Made by a program: the position numbers and the translations under genes. The notes under the pieces were generated by a model. That model was not told the origin of the DNA and ran no database searches. It saw only the letters and a program-made list of their open reading frames with translations. From assembly GCF_003240585.1 (NCBI RefSeq), contig NZ_PCDP01000068.1:1-36147 (forward strand): DNA of 36,147 nt, written 5' to 3'. Shown here in pieces: positions 25,643 through 33,936 of the stretch. How positions within the stretch are numbered: the first letter of the stretch is position 1; each line of letters begins with the position of its first letter. This DNA comes from Arminella tubonensis (GTDB lineage Bacteria; Pseudomonadota; Alphaproteobacteria; Rhizobiales; Rhizobiaceae).

Positions 25643-27064
25643 TCACGTGAGCTGCAAGATGCGACTCGCGAGGATTTCAGCGTTGCGTTGCGAGTCAATG
25701 TTCGTGAAATTGAGAAGGAGAGCCGAGGCTGTCTCGTCGTTGTCCACGACCCATTCACTCAGGGCTTCTGCGTACATGCGATCATCCCGCATGCGCGCGA
25801 CAAGGCTGCGATCCGATTGCTGGTCATGGAGCCGAAGGATCAGATGCATACCGCCTGGCTGTGCATCGATGTGCATGCGCTTGCCCAAAACCCGTTCCAG
25901 CCCAGCAACAGTGAGTGCGCGCCGCTCCCCATAGAGTTTTCGCATTCGCTGAATATGGCGCGCAAAATGCCCTTCCGTAATGAACGCGGTGACGATTGCT
26001 TGGGTGAGTGCCGGACTGCCCCCGCCGAACACCTGGCTTGCCGTTTCGAACCTCTCAACCTGGTCTTCCGGGACGACCAGGTAGGCAAGCCGAATACTAG
26101 GAAACAGGACTTTGCTGAACGTCCCCGCATAGAGCACTCGTCCATTGCGATCCAGGCTTTTCAGCGCCGGCAGCGGCCGACTGACATAGCGATATTCGCC
26201 GTCGTAATCGTCCTCGATGATCCATGCTTCCGTTTGCTGCGCCCAATCGAGCAGTGCCAAGCGCCGTGGCAAGGACAGGGAGACGCAAAGCGGGCTCTGG
26301 TGCGCCGGCGTGACAACCGCGGCACGCGCCTCTGGCGCAAAATTGAGACCGTCGGTTACGCGAAGCCCATCCTGATCCACCCGCACCGACACCGCCTCCA
26401 TCTGCATGAGGCCCAGCATCTCTCTCGTCGGCGGATATCCTGGATCTTCAAGCCAAACGCGGTCCCCCGCCTTCAAAAGCGCATGCCCAACCAGCTCGAT
26501 CGACTGTCGGTATCCGGATGTCATGAAAACTTGGGACGGCGAGCAGATTATTCCACGCGAGACCTGAAGATACGCCGCGATCTGAGCCCGGAGCGCGGGC
26601 AGCCCGAAGACGGCCGGGTGAACCATGTCTGAGGGCTGCATGGCGCGAACCTCACGCGCAGCGAGCCGCGCCCAGATCTTACGTGGGAAGGCATCGAGGG
26701 CCGGCAAGCCCATTTGAAAGGGAAGGATCGAATCGGGACGAAAGCTGGTCCCTTCAGTATTGTTGTCCAAACGCGGTACGGGGAGAATGATCGAGGGTCC
26801 AGCGGTGAGGCCCGGCGCAACAACTGTTCCGGCCTGACCACGCGCCTGAATATATCCCTCTGCGGCCAGGAGGGAGTACGCCGTCTCGATGGTCCCTCTT
26901 GCCAGGCCGAGGTCCTTCGTCAGGGCACGAGCCGAGGGAATGCGGTCACCGGGTTTAAGCAAGCCGCTGGCAATGGCGCCGCGAAACCGATCGTAGATCT
27001 GGCGGTAAAACGGCTCTGTTGCGGTCGGGTCCAACGGCGCAAATTTTTTGGTATGCTCTGACAT
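25643..27064 (-). CDS. MocR-family regulator (GntR HTH plus aminotransferase-like domain)
   Basis: A 473-residue MocR/PdxR/GabR-type regulator. The N-terminal winged helix-turn-helix is PFYRQIYDRFRGAIASGLLK, PGDRIPSARALTKDLGLARGT. The large C-terminal domain has the class I aminotransferase fold, with the PLP features DDYDGEYRY and the Lys-containing SKVLFPSIRLAYLV. Such proteins usually sense PLP or a PLP adduct and bind direct repeats. ATG 27064 (MSEHTKKFAP) is chosen; an in-frame ATG at 27127 is an alternative with AAAGG just ahead. The gene is divergent from the azoreductase gene; the shared gap has paired CATGG elements, consistent with autoregulation. Confidence 0.9.
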   Translation of the reverse strand: MSEHTKKFAPLDPTATEPFYRQIYDRFRGAIASGLLKPGDRIPSARALTKDLGLARGTIETAYSLLAAEGYIQARGQAGTVVAPGLTAGPSIILPVPRLDNNTEGTSFRPDSILPFQMGLPALDAFPRKIWARLAAREVRAMQPSDMVHPAVFGLPALRAQIAAYLQVSRGIICSPSQVFMTSGYRQSIELVGHALLKAGDRVWLEDPGYPPTREMLGLMQMEAVSVRVDQDGLRVTDGLNFAPEARAAVVTPAHQSPLCVSLSLPRRLALLDWAQQTEAWIIEDDYDGEYRYVSRPLPALKSLDRNGRVLYAGTFSKVLFPSIRLAYLVVPEDQVERFETASQVFGGGSPALTQAIVTAFITEGHFARHIQRMRKLYGERRALTVAGLERVLGKRMHIDAQPGGMHLILRLHDQQSDRSLVARMRDDRMYAEALSEWVVDNDETASALLLNFTNIDSQRNAEILASRILQLT

Positions 27065-27144
27065 CGCCTGGTCCAATGCTTCATATCCTCGCGAGTTCAC
27101 TATCGCTCGGGAAGGGGCAGAGTTCATTGCCTTTCATGCATGAT

Positions 27145-27178
27145 ATTATGGCTCACCTTTAATGTTAATTCATGGTCC
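27145..27178 (+). promoter_or_regulatory. Proposed MocR operator between mocR and azoR
   Basis: ATTATGGCTC (27145-27154) and ATTCATGGTCC (27168-27178) have their ATGG cores exactly 24 bp apart (27148 and 27172). The first 10-mer is identical to one in the MFS gene promoter, and the second matches the AhpD-promoter element in 10 of 11 positions. The pair lies about 85 bases from each divergent start codon. Confidence 0.6.
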
Positions 27179-27258
27179 TTCGAGACAGGGCATAAAACTC
27201 GTATCCATCGCTGATCAGACATCCGGAGCACAGCTCCCACAAGCGATTGGATCGGTAA

Positions 27259-27873
27259 ATGAAGAATATTTTACGCGTCAGTTTCAGCCCGCGCGGGCAA
27301 GCTTCCGAGAGCCACCGTCTGTCGCAGAAGATTGTCGAACTGTTGCTGGAAAAAGAGCCAGGAGCTCAGATTGTTGAACGCGATCTTGGCAATGGTAGTC
27401 TCCCACATGTCGATGGCAGCTACGCCGTTTCTCAAGGAGGCCCGACCGATGTTTCTGTCGACGGTTCGATGGCGCGCTCCGAGGAATTTATCGGTGAGAT
27501 TGAAGCCGCGGATGTTGTGATCATCAGCACGCCGATGCACAACCTCAGCATACCGTCCGCGCTGAAGGCCTGGATCGACCATATTGTCCGCGTCCGCCGG
27601 ACGTTCAACATTACGCCCGCTGGCAAAGTCGGAACGCTCGGCGGCCGTCCTGTCTTCGTTGCCATAGCGTCGGGCGGCCGATTTTCGGGTGAGCGCGCGA
27701 ACCAACCTGATTTTTTGACTCCTTATCTCCGCGTTATTTTGGAGATGATCGGGTTGAATGACCTGACCTTCTTCTCTGTGCAGGGGACTGGCTCGACGCG
27801 GGACATTGTTCTCGAGACGAGAGCCAAGACCGATCGGGAGCTGGAGGCATACTTCTCGACATTCCGCCGCTAG
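27259..27873 (+). CDS. azoR: FMN-dependent NADH-azoreductase
   Basis: A 204-residue flavodoxin-fold quinone/azo reductase. The N-terminal FMN phosphate-binding loop is RVSFSPRGQASESHRLSQKI, where family members usually have S-x-R-x2-S-x-S. STPMHNLSIPSALKAWIDHI and the FNIT-x-AGKVGTLGGRP region are the next flavin-binding motifs, and IASGGRFSGER is also typical. The enzyme reduces azo bonds and quinones with NADH. No strong ribosome binding site precedes the ATG. It is divergent from the mocR gene. Confidence 0.9.
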   Translation: MKNILRVSFSPRGQASESHRLSQKIVELLLEKEPGAQIVERDLGNGSLPHVDGSYAVSQGGPTDVSVDGSMARSEEFIGEIEAADVVIISTPMHNLSIPSALKAWIDHIVRVRRTFNITPAGKVGTLGGRPVFVAIASGGRFSGERANQPDFLTPYLRVILEMIGLNDLTFFSVQGTGSTRDIVLETRAKTDRELEAYFSTFRR

Positions 27874-27895
27874 CCTGACTACGCCGTCATATTGA

Positions 27896-29101
27896 TTACA
27901 AGGTCAGGCCTCTCCTGAACCTGAGATAACTATCCGGTGAATAGCGCAAAGCCAGCAGGATGAGCCCGAGAACACCGATCGCCATCAGAATCCATGCCTG
28001 CGAGAGATCGGCGAATACATCCCGGAGCGCTCCGGCAATGAACGGAACCAGGCTGGCGATGATATATCCGCCGCCCTGCACAAAGGCGGTGAAGTCCCCG
28101 GCGATCGTTGGATCTTTAACGTGATCGATGGCGACGATGATGGAGAGCGGAAACAGAATACCGATGCCCGCACCCAGTAGCAGGATGGCGGGGGCTGCGA
28201 GCGCAATGGGTTGCACGAGAAGGCAGGCCAACCCTCCCAGGACAAGAATAAGGCAAGTGACCAGTGGCCCACGGCGATCGGGGAAGTGATGTATGAACGC
28301 TGCCAGTCCCAGAGCCGTCAATGCCTCGACAAAGGTCAATCCTGCCAACAGATAGCCCGCCGTTTGAGGAGTGAATCCGCGCTCGACATAGAAGGGAGGC
28401 AGCCAGGCCATGACCAGCATGAAAGCGCCAGTGCCAATGCCGAAGAAGACAAGAAGGGACCAGCTACGCGGGTTCCGCCAAAACTCCGGTGCTTTCACCG
28501 ATACAGAGGTAACACCCTGAATTCGTTCCTCGGCGTCAGCGGGACGACAGGCAACAGGCCAGATTGCCAATGCAATCAGGGCCGGGAGTGCCCAGAACGC
28601 CAAGGCGAAGTGCCAACCGAGCCAATCCGCAAGGCCCGCTGCACTCGCCGCCGAAAGGGCCGCGCCGGACACGATCCCTGTCGAGAACAAGCCGATCGCG
28701 CGACCAGTATTCTTAGCAAAGTTTCGCTTGATGAAGCCCGGAGCCAACGCCTGCACGATCGATATACCGAGGCCCGCACCCGCAGCAGTTGTGATCAGAC
28801 CCAGTTTGCTGTCGAGCCAAACTCGGCCAGCACAGGAAGCAGCTAGCAGGATTGTCCCACAACCGATGCCGACCTTTTCGCCCAGGACCCTTCGGAGCGT
28901 TCGAATTGACATTGCGCCCACGCCCATCAGGAAGACTGGTACCGTCGTCAGGAGGCCAACTCCGGTCGAACCCATCCCGGTTGATTCAATGATGGAATTC
29001 GTAAGAGGGCCGATCGTGGCGATCGCCGGTCGGAGATTGAGCGCAACCGTAAGCACGGCAAACATCAGAAGAGTGCTTTGAGCCCCGCGCTGTCCGGTCA
29101 T
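27896..29101 (-). CDS. MFS transporter, CynX/NimT-like
   Basis: A 401-residue major facilitator transporter with about 12 hydrophobic segments. The LNLRPAIATIGPL signature near the N-terminus is typical of the cyanate/2-nitroimidazole (CynX/NimT) group. GLFSTGIVSGAALSAASAAG lies in the first half, and GTGAFMLVMAWLPPFYVERG opens the second half. Substrate unknown; no cyanase gene is nearby, and the setting next to azoreductase suggests export of an aromatic or nitro/azo compound by inference. The genes converge, with a 22-base gap to azoR. Confidence 0.88.
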   Translation of the reverse strand: MTGQRGAQSTLLMFAVLTVALNLRPAIATIGPLTNSIIESTGMGSTGVGLLTTVPVFLMGVGAMSIRTLRRVLGEKVGIGCGTILLAASCAGRVWLDSKLGLITTAAGAGLGISIVQALAPGFIKRNFAKNTGRAIGLFSTGIVSGAALSAASAAGLADWLGWHFALAFWALPALIALAIWPVACRPADAEERIQGVTSVSVKAPEFWRNPRSWSLLVFFGIGTGAFMLVMAWLPPFYVERGFTPQTAGYLLAGLTFVEALTALGLAAFIHHFPDRRGPLVTCLILVLGGLACLLVQPIALAAPAILLLGAGIGILFPLSIIVAIDHVKDPTIAGDFTAFVQGGGYIIASLVPFIAGALRDVFADLSQAWILMAIGVLGLILLALRYSPDSYLRFRRGLTL

Positions 29102-29116
29102 TTTTGGTAATCCCTG

Positions 29117-29147
29117 TTGTCGATCGCGTCGGTTCCGCGATCGACAA
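29117..29147. promoter_or_regulatory. 12-bp perfect inverted repeat upstream of the MFS gene
   Basis: TTGTCGATCGCG (29117-29128) and CGCGATCGACAA (29136-29147) are perfect complements separated by 7 bases. A second, overlapping pairing joins CGTCGGT (29127-29133) with ACCGACG (29155-29161). The repeat lies 16 bases from the ATG, so it may be an operator or a leader-RNA hairpin that hides the start. Confidence 0.55.
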
Positions 29148-29219
29148 AGGTGTCACCGACGTTTCATTCCCCAGCCGCGCGCCAGCCAACCCTGGGTTAT
29201 GATGGGCTAGCTGAATAGA

Positions 29220-29255
29220 GCCATAATCCATCAACTCTAATAGGCCATGATCCAT
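29220..29255 (-). promoter_or_regulatory. Proposed MocR operator, MFS gene
   Basis: GCCATAATCCAT (29220-29231) and GCCATGATCCAT (29244-29255) form a direct repeat, 11 of 12 identical and exactly 24 bp apart. On the gene's strand the proximal copy contains ATTATGGCTC, identical to the mocR/azoR element, and the distal copy reads ATCATGGCCT. The pair lies about 120-155 bases before the ATG. Confidence 0.55.
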
Positions 29256-29376
29256 GTCGAGTTGGGATCGGCCCATTTCATGTAATGGCCACCTCCAGCC
29301 GCCCGGCTCAGGGCCGGGCAGCTTCAATGGTGTTTCATCACAGCCGCCTGCAGCGGGTTGTTGCCTCTGGTGGGGT

Positions 29377-30060
29377 TCAGGCCTGCGTGGCACGTTTGCG
29401 CTCTGGAGCAGTTGCGGCACCGACCTGCTGATGTGCGGCGCGCTCGTGGAGATGCGCAGTCGGTGTACGATCGATCACCAAGCTCAGCAGTTGGGGGCGC
29501 TGTAGTGGCCACTCGCATCCATGACACGTTTGCGGATATCGATCAGGGCGAAGTCGAGATCGGCAATGACCTCGCCTTCACCTGCCTTTTGCGGCTCCCC
29601 GATGATCCGCCCTTCCGGTGAAACACACCGGAGATCGGCCCAATGGCGCAACCGGTATCCTTGACAATCTGGGCTAGCTGATCAGGATCGAGCCATGCCG
29701 TGGCATTGACGACGAAACATGCCGATTCCAGTGCATGCTGGCGAATGCTGACTTCCATCTGTTCTGCAAACAGCGGTCCCGCGAAGGAACCTGGATACAT
29801 GGCCGAGTGGATGCCATCGGCAATGAGAGCTAACTGCGAGCGGCAGCTAGTGCTCCCAGCAAGCGAGTTGACCAATCCGCCCGACGGCACTGTCGACGGC
29901 ACGCAGGCCGGATCCGTCCCCCTGCCCCCAAATCCCCCGTTCGTGATAGGTCGGGGTAATCTTGCGTCGGCGTTGAATAAGTGTGCCATCGGCATCGAAC
30001 AGGAGCTGTGTATTGTAGATCGACCGGCCGTCACGCTTGAGCTCTACCTTTAGGGCATCG
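29377..30060 (-). pseudogene. Nitrilase (C-N hydrolase) pseudogene
   Basis: Nitrilase text is spread over several minus-strand frames. First SIYNTQLLFDADGTL, KITPTYHERGIWGQGDGSGL and GQLACWEH (catalytic Lys/Glu/Cys regions), ending at a stop. Then LALIADGIHSAMYPGSFAGP and VVNATAWLDPDQL in another frame, with residues missing after CWEH. Next SPEGRIIGEPQKAGEGEVIA and IDIRKRVMDASGHYS, and finally RPQLLSLVIDRTP to a stop at 29377. The residues between PISG and SPEG are also lost. The N-terminal roughly 90 residues are not recognisable. At least three small deletions or frameshifts make it inactive. Confidence 0.8.
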
Positions 30061-30331
30061 ATATGGAGGTCTCGGGTCAATATCACGAGACTTCCCTGAC
30101 TCCGGAAGGTCTTGTGAATCCGTGGTTCTCGCGGACCCAAGGACCCAAGGACCCATGGGAAAATTCCTCCCCTACCCGTTGGCAACCTGAACTCCGTGTC
30201 ACCGTCGGCTAGTCCCCACAAGGGGTTCAATAGATCGAAGAGTCGCTGGGCGACAAGATGGACGAAATCCCTTCGCCGGGATACGTCCATTGAACGCCGT
30301 CATGGACGCCTCGCAAACGGAAGCCATTCGC

Positions 30332-30586
30332 CTAGGCCCGGCGTACTCGCCTGAGGAGCAAAAGAAGAAGGATCGAGCCAATCGTCGCGTTGACAATCGC
30401 CCTGACAATGCCAGTACCCAGGCTGAAGCCGAGACGGGGAAAAAGCCACCCAGCGATGAACGCGCCGATGATGCCAACGACGATATCTCCGATCAAGCCA
30501 AAACCCCCACCGCGCACCACTTGGCCAGCCAGCCATCCGGCAAGGGCACCAACAACGAGAAAAACAAGCAGGCTCTCATTCGACAT
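30332..30586 (-). CDS. GlsB/YeaQ/YmgE-family membrane protein
   Basis: An 84-residue protein with three hydrophobic segments: FLVVGALAGWLAGQVV, GLIGDIVVGIIGAFIAGWLF and ATIGSILLLLLL. The glycine-rich GW-AG-V-RG-GFGLIGDI-VG pattern defines the 'transglycosylase-associated' family, whose members are often stress-induced; their function is not settled. AAGGAAA lies about 10 bases before ATG 30586 (MSNESLLVFL). Confidence 0.87.
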   Translation of the reverse strand: MSNESLLVFLVVGALAGWLAGQVVRGGGFGLIGDIVVGIIGAFIAGWLFPRLGFSLGTGIVRAIVNATIGSILLLLLLRRVRRA

Positions 30587-30651
30587 CACAGAATATTTCC
30601 TTGTGGAAGTGAGTTGCGCCATTCCCTGCTTCAGCAGGGCAGGCCAGGATA

Positions 30652-30939
30652 TCAAGCTTTCTTGCCGAAGATCGTCCACGATTTTGCAATGGCGATGACC
30701 CCCTCGACCTTGGCTTCCAGCTGTGAACAGAGGAGATCGTATTCGGCTAGAACAATCGGGTCGATTCCATGACGTAACTGATCACGGCGGCTGGTAGCCT
30801 CCGCATAGGCTTGGCAAACGTCAAGCAGGGGCTCTTTGTCGCGGGCAACGCTGTCCAGTTGCCCCGCAAGTGTGGCAACTTCATTTTCAATAACGAGAGC
30901 CCAAGACGATAGGAGTTTATATAGATTGCATCGGTCCTT
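30652..30939 (-). pseudogene. Open frame without a usual start codon
   Basis: A clean minus-strand frame reads SSWALVIENEVATLAGQLDS, then LLDVCQAYAEATSRRDQLRH, then LAEYDLLCSQLEAKVEGVIA and KSWTIFGKKA before a stop at 30652. It resembles a real soluble protein but has no ATG, GTG or TTG between the upstream stop (about 30939) and the body. Either the 5' end was lost by a frameshift or an unusual start such as ATT is used. No family recognised. Confidence 0.35.
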
Positions 30940-31015
30940 TTATGGCGGCAGATAGACGCTGCCGCAGACGGACCGCACGTTGAATTGTTGTTCTCGCGGC
31001 ATTCCCACGATGACG

Positions 31016-31342
31016 TCAGGCGATCAAAAGATCGTCCGCCAACGATTTGAGAGTCGCAAACTGAACGTTCTCGAAAGTCGCATCGACCAGTTCCTGCGCG
31101 TAGGCGATCGCAGAATCGGCATCCGACGCACCCAGATGCATGTCGTTGCATTTTGCCCGCATCGCCTTCCGGATGATCGAAAGCACCTGCTGGGCGGCAT
31201 GCTTGTCTCCAACCTTGAGCAAAAGTCCGAGTGATGTCATTGCGACAACCTCAAGAACTGTGATGCGACCTTCGATGGCGCCGATTGAAGGAATGGCACT
31301 GGATCCTCCGCATCCATCTCCATCACGTTTTGCGTTATACAT
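31016..31342 (-). CDS. conserved hypothetical protein, 108 aa
   Basis: Starts MYNAKRDGDGCGGSSAIPSI. The body VLEVVAMTSLGLLLKVGDKH then QQVLSIIRKAMRAKCNDM looks helical and soluble. GGGAG precedes the ATG with 7-base spacing. It lies 68 bases downstream of a receiver gene on the same strand, so a role in the same signalling pathway is possible but unproven. Confidence 0.6.
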   Translation of the reverse strand: MYNAKRDGDGCGGSSAIPSIGAIEGRITVLEVVAMTSLGLLLKVGDKHAAQQVLSIIRKAMRAKCNDMHLGASDADSAIAYAQELVDATFENVQFATLKSLADDLLIA

Positions 31343-31410
31343 TTCGTATCTCCCATTACCCTTGTTGTTGTCTCCTGCCTGTTTCGATGATCACGTGAAG
31401 GACGGAGCCT

Positions 31411-31782
31411 TCAAGTCGCAACCATTTCATCGATGAATTGAACAACTTGCCGGGTGTTGTAGGGCTTGCGCAGGAACAGGCCTTCGACCGGCAGAGTGCT
31501 CGTGTTGATTGTCTGGTGGCCGGAGGTGACAATGATCTTGATCGGCGGCCAGCGGCCTCGAACGGCGGCTGCGAGTTTCAATCCGTCCATACCGCCGGGC
31601 ATATCGATATCGGTGAACATCAGCCTGATGTTCAGGTTGGCAACGAGAATTGCGATGGCGGCATCGGCATGTTCAGCCTCGAAAACTTCAAAGCCCGCAT
31701 CTTCCAATTCGTCAACAATCGCCATTCGTATGAGCGCTTCGTCCTCGACAACGAGAACGGCGATACGATGATCCATTTTCAT
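31411..31782 (-). CDS. Stand-alone receiver-domain response regulator
   Basis: A 123-residue receiver: VLVVEDEALIRMAIVDELED (acidic pair), LMFTDIDMPGGMDGLKLA (phosphoacceptor Asp), IIVTSGH and LRKPYNTRQV (Lys). The DIDMPGGMDG form is common in receivers paired with HWE/HisKA_2 kinases, and such a kinase lies just upstream on the same strand. An alternative start is the next Met (MDHRIAV). Confidence 0.88.
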   Translation of the reverse strand: MKMDHRIAVLVVEDEALIRMAIVDELEDAGFEVFEAEHADAAIAILVANLNIRLMFTDIDMPGGMDGLKLAAAVRGRWPPIKIIVTSGHQTINTSTLPVEGLFLRKPYNTRQVVQFIDEMVAT

Positions 31783-31910
31783 ACTCTCTTGTTGGACACC
31801 GATCCGGTTTTCAAACGGCTATTAGGTTGGGTTGGGTGACCGCCAAGGGGTAACACGCCAGACAGCGTTTCGATCCATTCGTTCGGTTTGATAAGGCACA
31901 TCGATCGATT

Positions 31911-32930
31911 TCATGCATGCGTCACCGACGCACTCGTTCCAGGGTTCGAATTGGTATGAGCGAACTTTGCATCGAGCTGCTTTGCCATTGCATCAATGAT
32001 TCCGGTGCCAAGGCCCGGCTTCGAGCGCGCCGGATCACAAGAAATGCCGACCCCGTCATCGCTGACGGACAACGACCAGCCAGCCTTCTCGGAATGGTAA
32101 TCGACGACGATCTTGCCACTTCGATGGGCGGGGAAGGCGTGCTTCAGCGCGTTGATGACCAGCTCGGTCACGATCAGACCGAGGCTGACCGAGACATTGG
32201 CCTTGGCGATGCTATCGTCGACGTTGACGTCGATGGAGATTTCCTCCGGATCGAGGATCATCGAGGCACCGAGGCTTTTGCAGAGCTGCATAAAATAGGG
32301 ACGCAGTTGCACATCACCCTGGCCACTGGCGGCAAGCTGCTGCTGAACCGAAGCGATCGACATCACACGGCCATGCGCAAGCTGCAGATGCGAGCGGCTC
32401 TCTTCCGACTGGACCTTTCGAGCACTCTGCAACAGGATGCTTGCAATGATCTGCAGGCTGTTGGCGACGCGATGCTGGACTTCCTGAAGCAGGATTTCCT
32501 TTTCGCGCAGCAGGTCGTTTTTGAGCCTTTCGGCGAGGCGTGCATCGGTGACGTCGGCAATCGAAAGCAACACTCGGACGCCGTCGACGTCGTCGTAGTC
32601 AAGTTTCTGGGCGTTCAGTACCAAATGCCGCGAGCCTTGGCCTTCGCGGTTCAGGTCCATTTCGTAGGCGTGGACGGCGGCACTTCCAGACGCCGTAGCT
32701 TCGAGCAACGACGACAGTTGTCGGACGTTCCATTCGCCATGGCCGAGCGCGGCCAAGGGTCGGTTTGCAACCAATGCCGGATCAATCTGGAATTCGCGGC
32801 AGAACGAGGCACTGCCGGCGATCACCATCAAGGTGCTATCTAGCAGTAACAGGGGGGCGCTGGACGAGGCGACGATTGCCAGGCCAAGGCTCATCACGCC
32901 ATTCGGCGGAGGAGATGCGGCGATTGTCAT
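31911..32930 (-). CDS. HWE/HisKA_2-type sensor histidine kinase
   Basis: A 339-residue soluble kinase. Residues about 20-130 form a PAS-like sensor ending in LSIADVTDARLAERLK. The HisKA_2 motif is LLQEVQHRVANSLQIIASIL, with the phosphoacceptor His in QHR. The HATPase has LIVTELVINALKHAF (N box), VSDDGVGI (G1) and GLGTGIIDAMAKQLDA (G2). ATG 32930 (MTIAASPPPN) has AGGGA nine bases upstream; the frame also has an upstream ATG at 33038. The receiver gene 128 bases downstream is the likely partner. Confidence 0.9.
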   Translation of the reverse strand: MTIAASPPPNGVMSLGLAIVASSSAPLLLLDSTLMVIAGSASFCREFQIDPALVANRPLAALGHGEWNVRQLSSLLEATASGSAAVHAYEMDLNREGQGSRHLVLNAQKLDYDDVDGVRVLLSIADVTDARLAERLKNDLLREKEILLQEVQHRVANSLQIIASILLQSARKVQSEESRSHLQLAHGRVMSIASVQQQLAASGQGDVQLRPYFMQLCKSLGASMILDPEEISIDVNVDDSIAKANVSVSLGLIVTELVINALKHAFPAHRSGKIVVDYHSEKAGWSLSVSDDGVGISCDPARSKPGLGTGIIDAMAKQLDAKFAHTNSNPGTSASVTHA

Positions 32931-33038
32931 GGACAGTGTCCCTTGGGGGACCGGAGGCTCGCGGAGCGAAAGCCTTTCCCGGCTGATACGGTGCTGGGTC
33001 GAACTGCAGCATGTCTGTACGTGATCGGACAGTATCAC

Positions 33039-33334
33039 AGATCCCCGTGGGTGGTACGGAAATCGCCACGCCTGTTACGCCCAGGCGTTGCACACATGGG
33101 GCGAACCCATGGTGCGAGGAACAGAGGCACTCTTGTTTCTGTCTTTGGTCAACAGGCGAGCTTCCATCCATGCGGTTTGCAAATCGCTGAATCCGCAACC
33201 TCAAAGGCCAAGCAAGACTATTAGTCGCCGTCCAGTGACGCCCAATCGTGCAACGCGAGCGTGGTGAATCATGACACCGTTCCTCAACCTAGCTCCGAGT
33301 GGTTGTTGCTTACGGCCCCCCACCCGCACCGGGC
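33039..33334. other. Gap without a supported gene
   Basis: About 300 bases between the kinase and a small lipoprotein gene. Only unconvincing short frames; it should contain the kinase promoter. Nothing else recognised. Confidence 0.4.
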
Positions 33335-33487
33335 TTATCTTTCGCCCCCAAGGAAAACACGATGACTGGCCTCATACCACGCAGGCGAGCCCGGCTTATA
33401 GTGATCAGTCTTCGCGTCAGCTTCAGCGCAGCCGGCAGTCAACGACAGTGAAGCTACCGCGACGGACAAAAGTCGCAAGCGCGTCAT
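33335..33487 (-). CDS. small lipoprotein, 50 aa
   Basis: A short gene starting MTRLRLLSVAVASLSLTAGC, a complete lipoprotein signal peptide with lipobox LTAGC, followed by about 30 residues including HYKPGSPAWYEASHRVF. AAAGGG lies about 7 bases before the ATG. It lies 57 bases downstream of another lipoprotein gene on the same strand and may be co-transcribed with it. Function unknown. Confidence 0.6.
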   Translation of the reverse strand: MTRLRLLSVAVASLSLTAGCAEADAKTDHYKPGSPAWYEASHRVFLGGER

Positions 33488-33544
33488 CGGGAGGCCCTTT
33501 GTGTCGGTAAAACAAGTCTTTCACATAACCCTCCAGATTCATGA

Positions 33545-33936
33545 TCAATCGGCAATGACATTGATGTTGATCGTGACGTCGTCGATGCGACCGTTCCCGT
33601 AGGATATTCTCGCTCTATAACTGTCCGTCCCAGCGTATCCAGGTTTGGAAGTATAATATTCGACTACGCCCACTACCGGTCGGCTATTGCATTTGGATAG
33701 TGGCGGACTTTTGTAATGTGAAAATACCGTCCCTTTCACAACTTGGACTGATCCGTGAAGCGGAGGTTGGGTGATTTTTTCGTTTGGCACCGTCAATAGA
33801 GAGCAGTCGGGATTGAGATTATAGGACTGGCTCATCTTGGTCCTCTCACCGCTCAAGGCATGACTAGGATCGATGGACGTTTTCAAGCCGTTGGCTTGAG
33901 TGACGCAGCCCGTGAGACCCGGACCCAACGCGGCCG
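33545..33936 (-). pseudogene. Lipoprotein, 5' end lost at the IS66 junction
   Basis: The frame reads ATAALGPGLTGCVTQANG, with lipobox LTGC, then a secreted domain with CNSRPVVGVVEYYTSKPGYA and GTDSYRARISYGNG, the beta-rich pattern of a rhizobial-type hypothetical secreted protein. The signal peptide has lost its beginning: no ATG is present and the frame runs straight into transposase sequence at about 33936. Only a TTG at 33928 could start it, which would leave no positively charged n-region. Probably not exported any more. Confidence 0.65.

Noticed and set aside
30130..30156. Short tandem repeat of gacccaag
   Set aside because: Only about three 8-bp units upstream of a pseudogene. No evidence for function.
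33271..33510. Plus-strand frame, 79 aa
   Set aside because: Antisense to the 50-residue lipoprotein, which has a signal peptide, lipobox and ribosome binding site.
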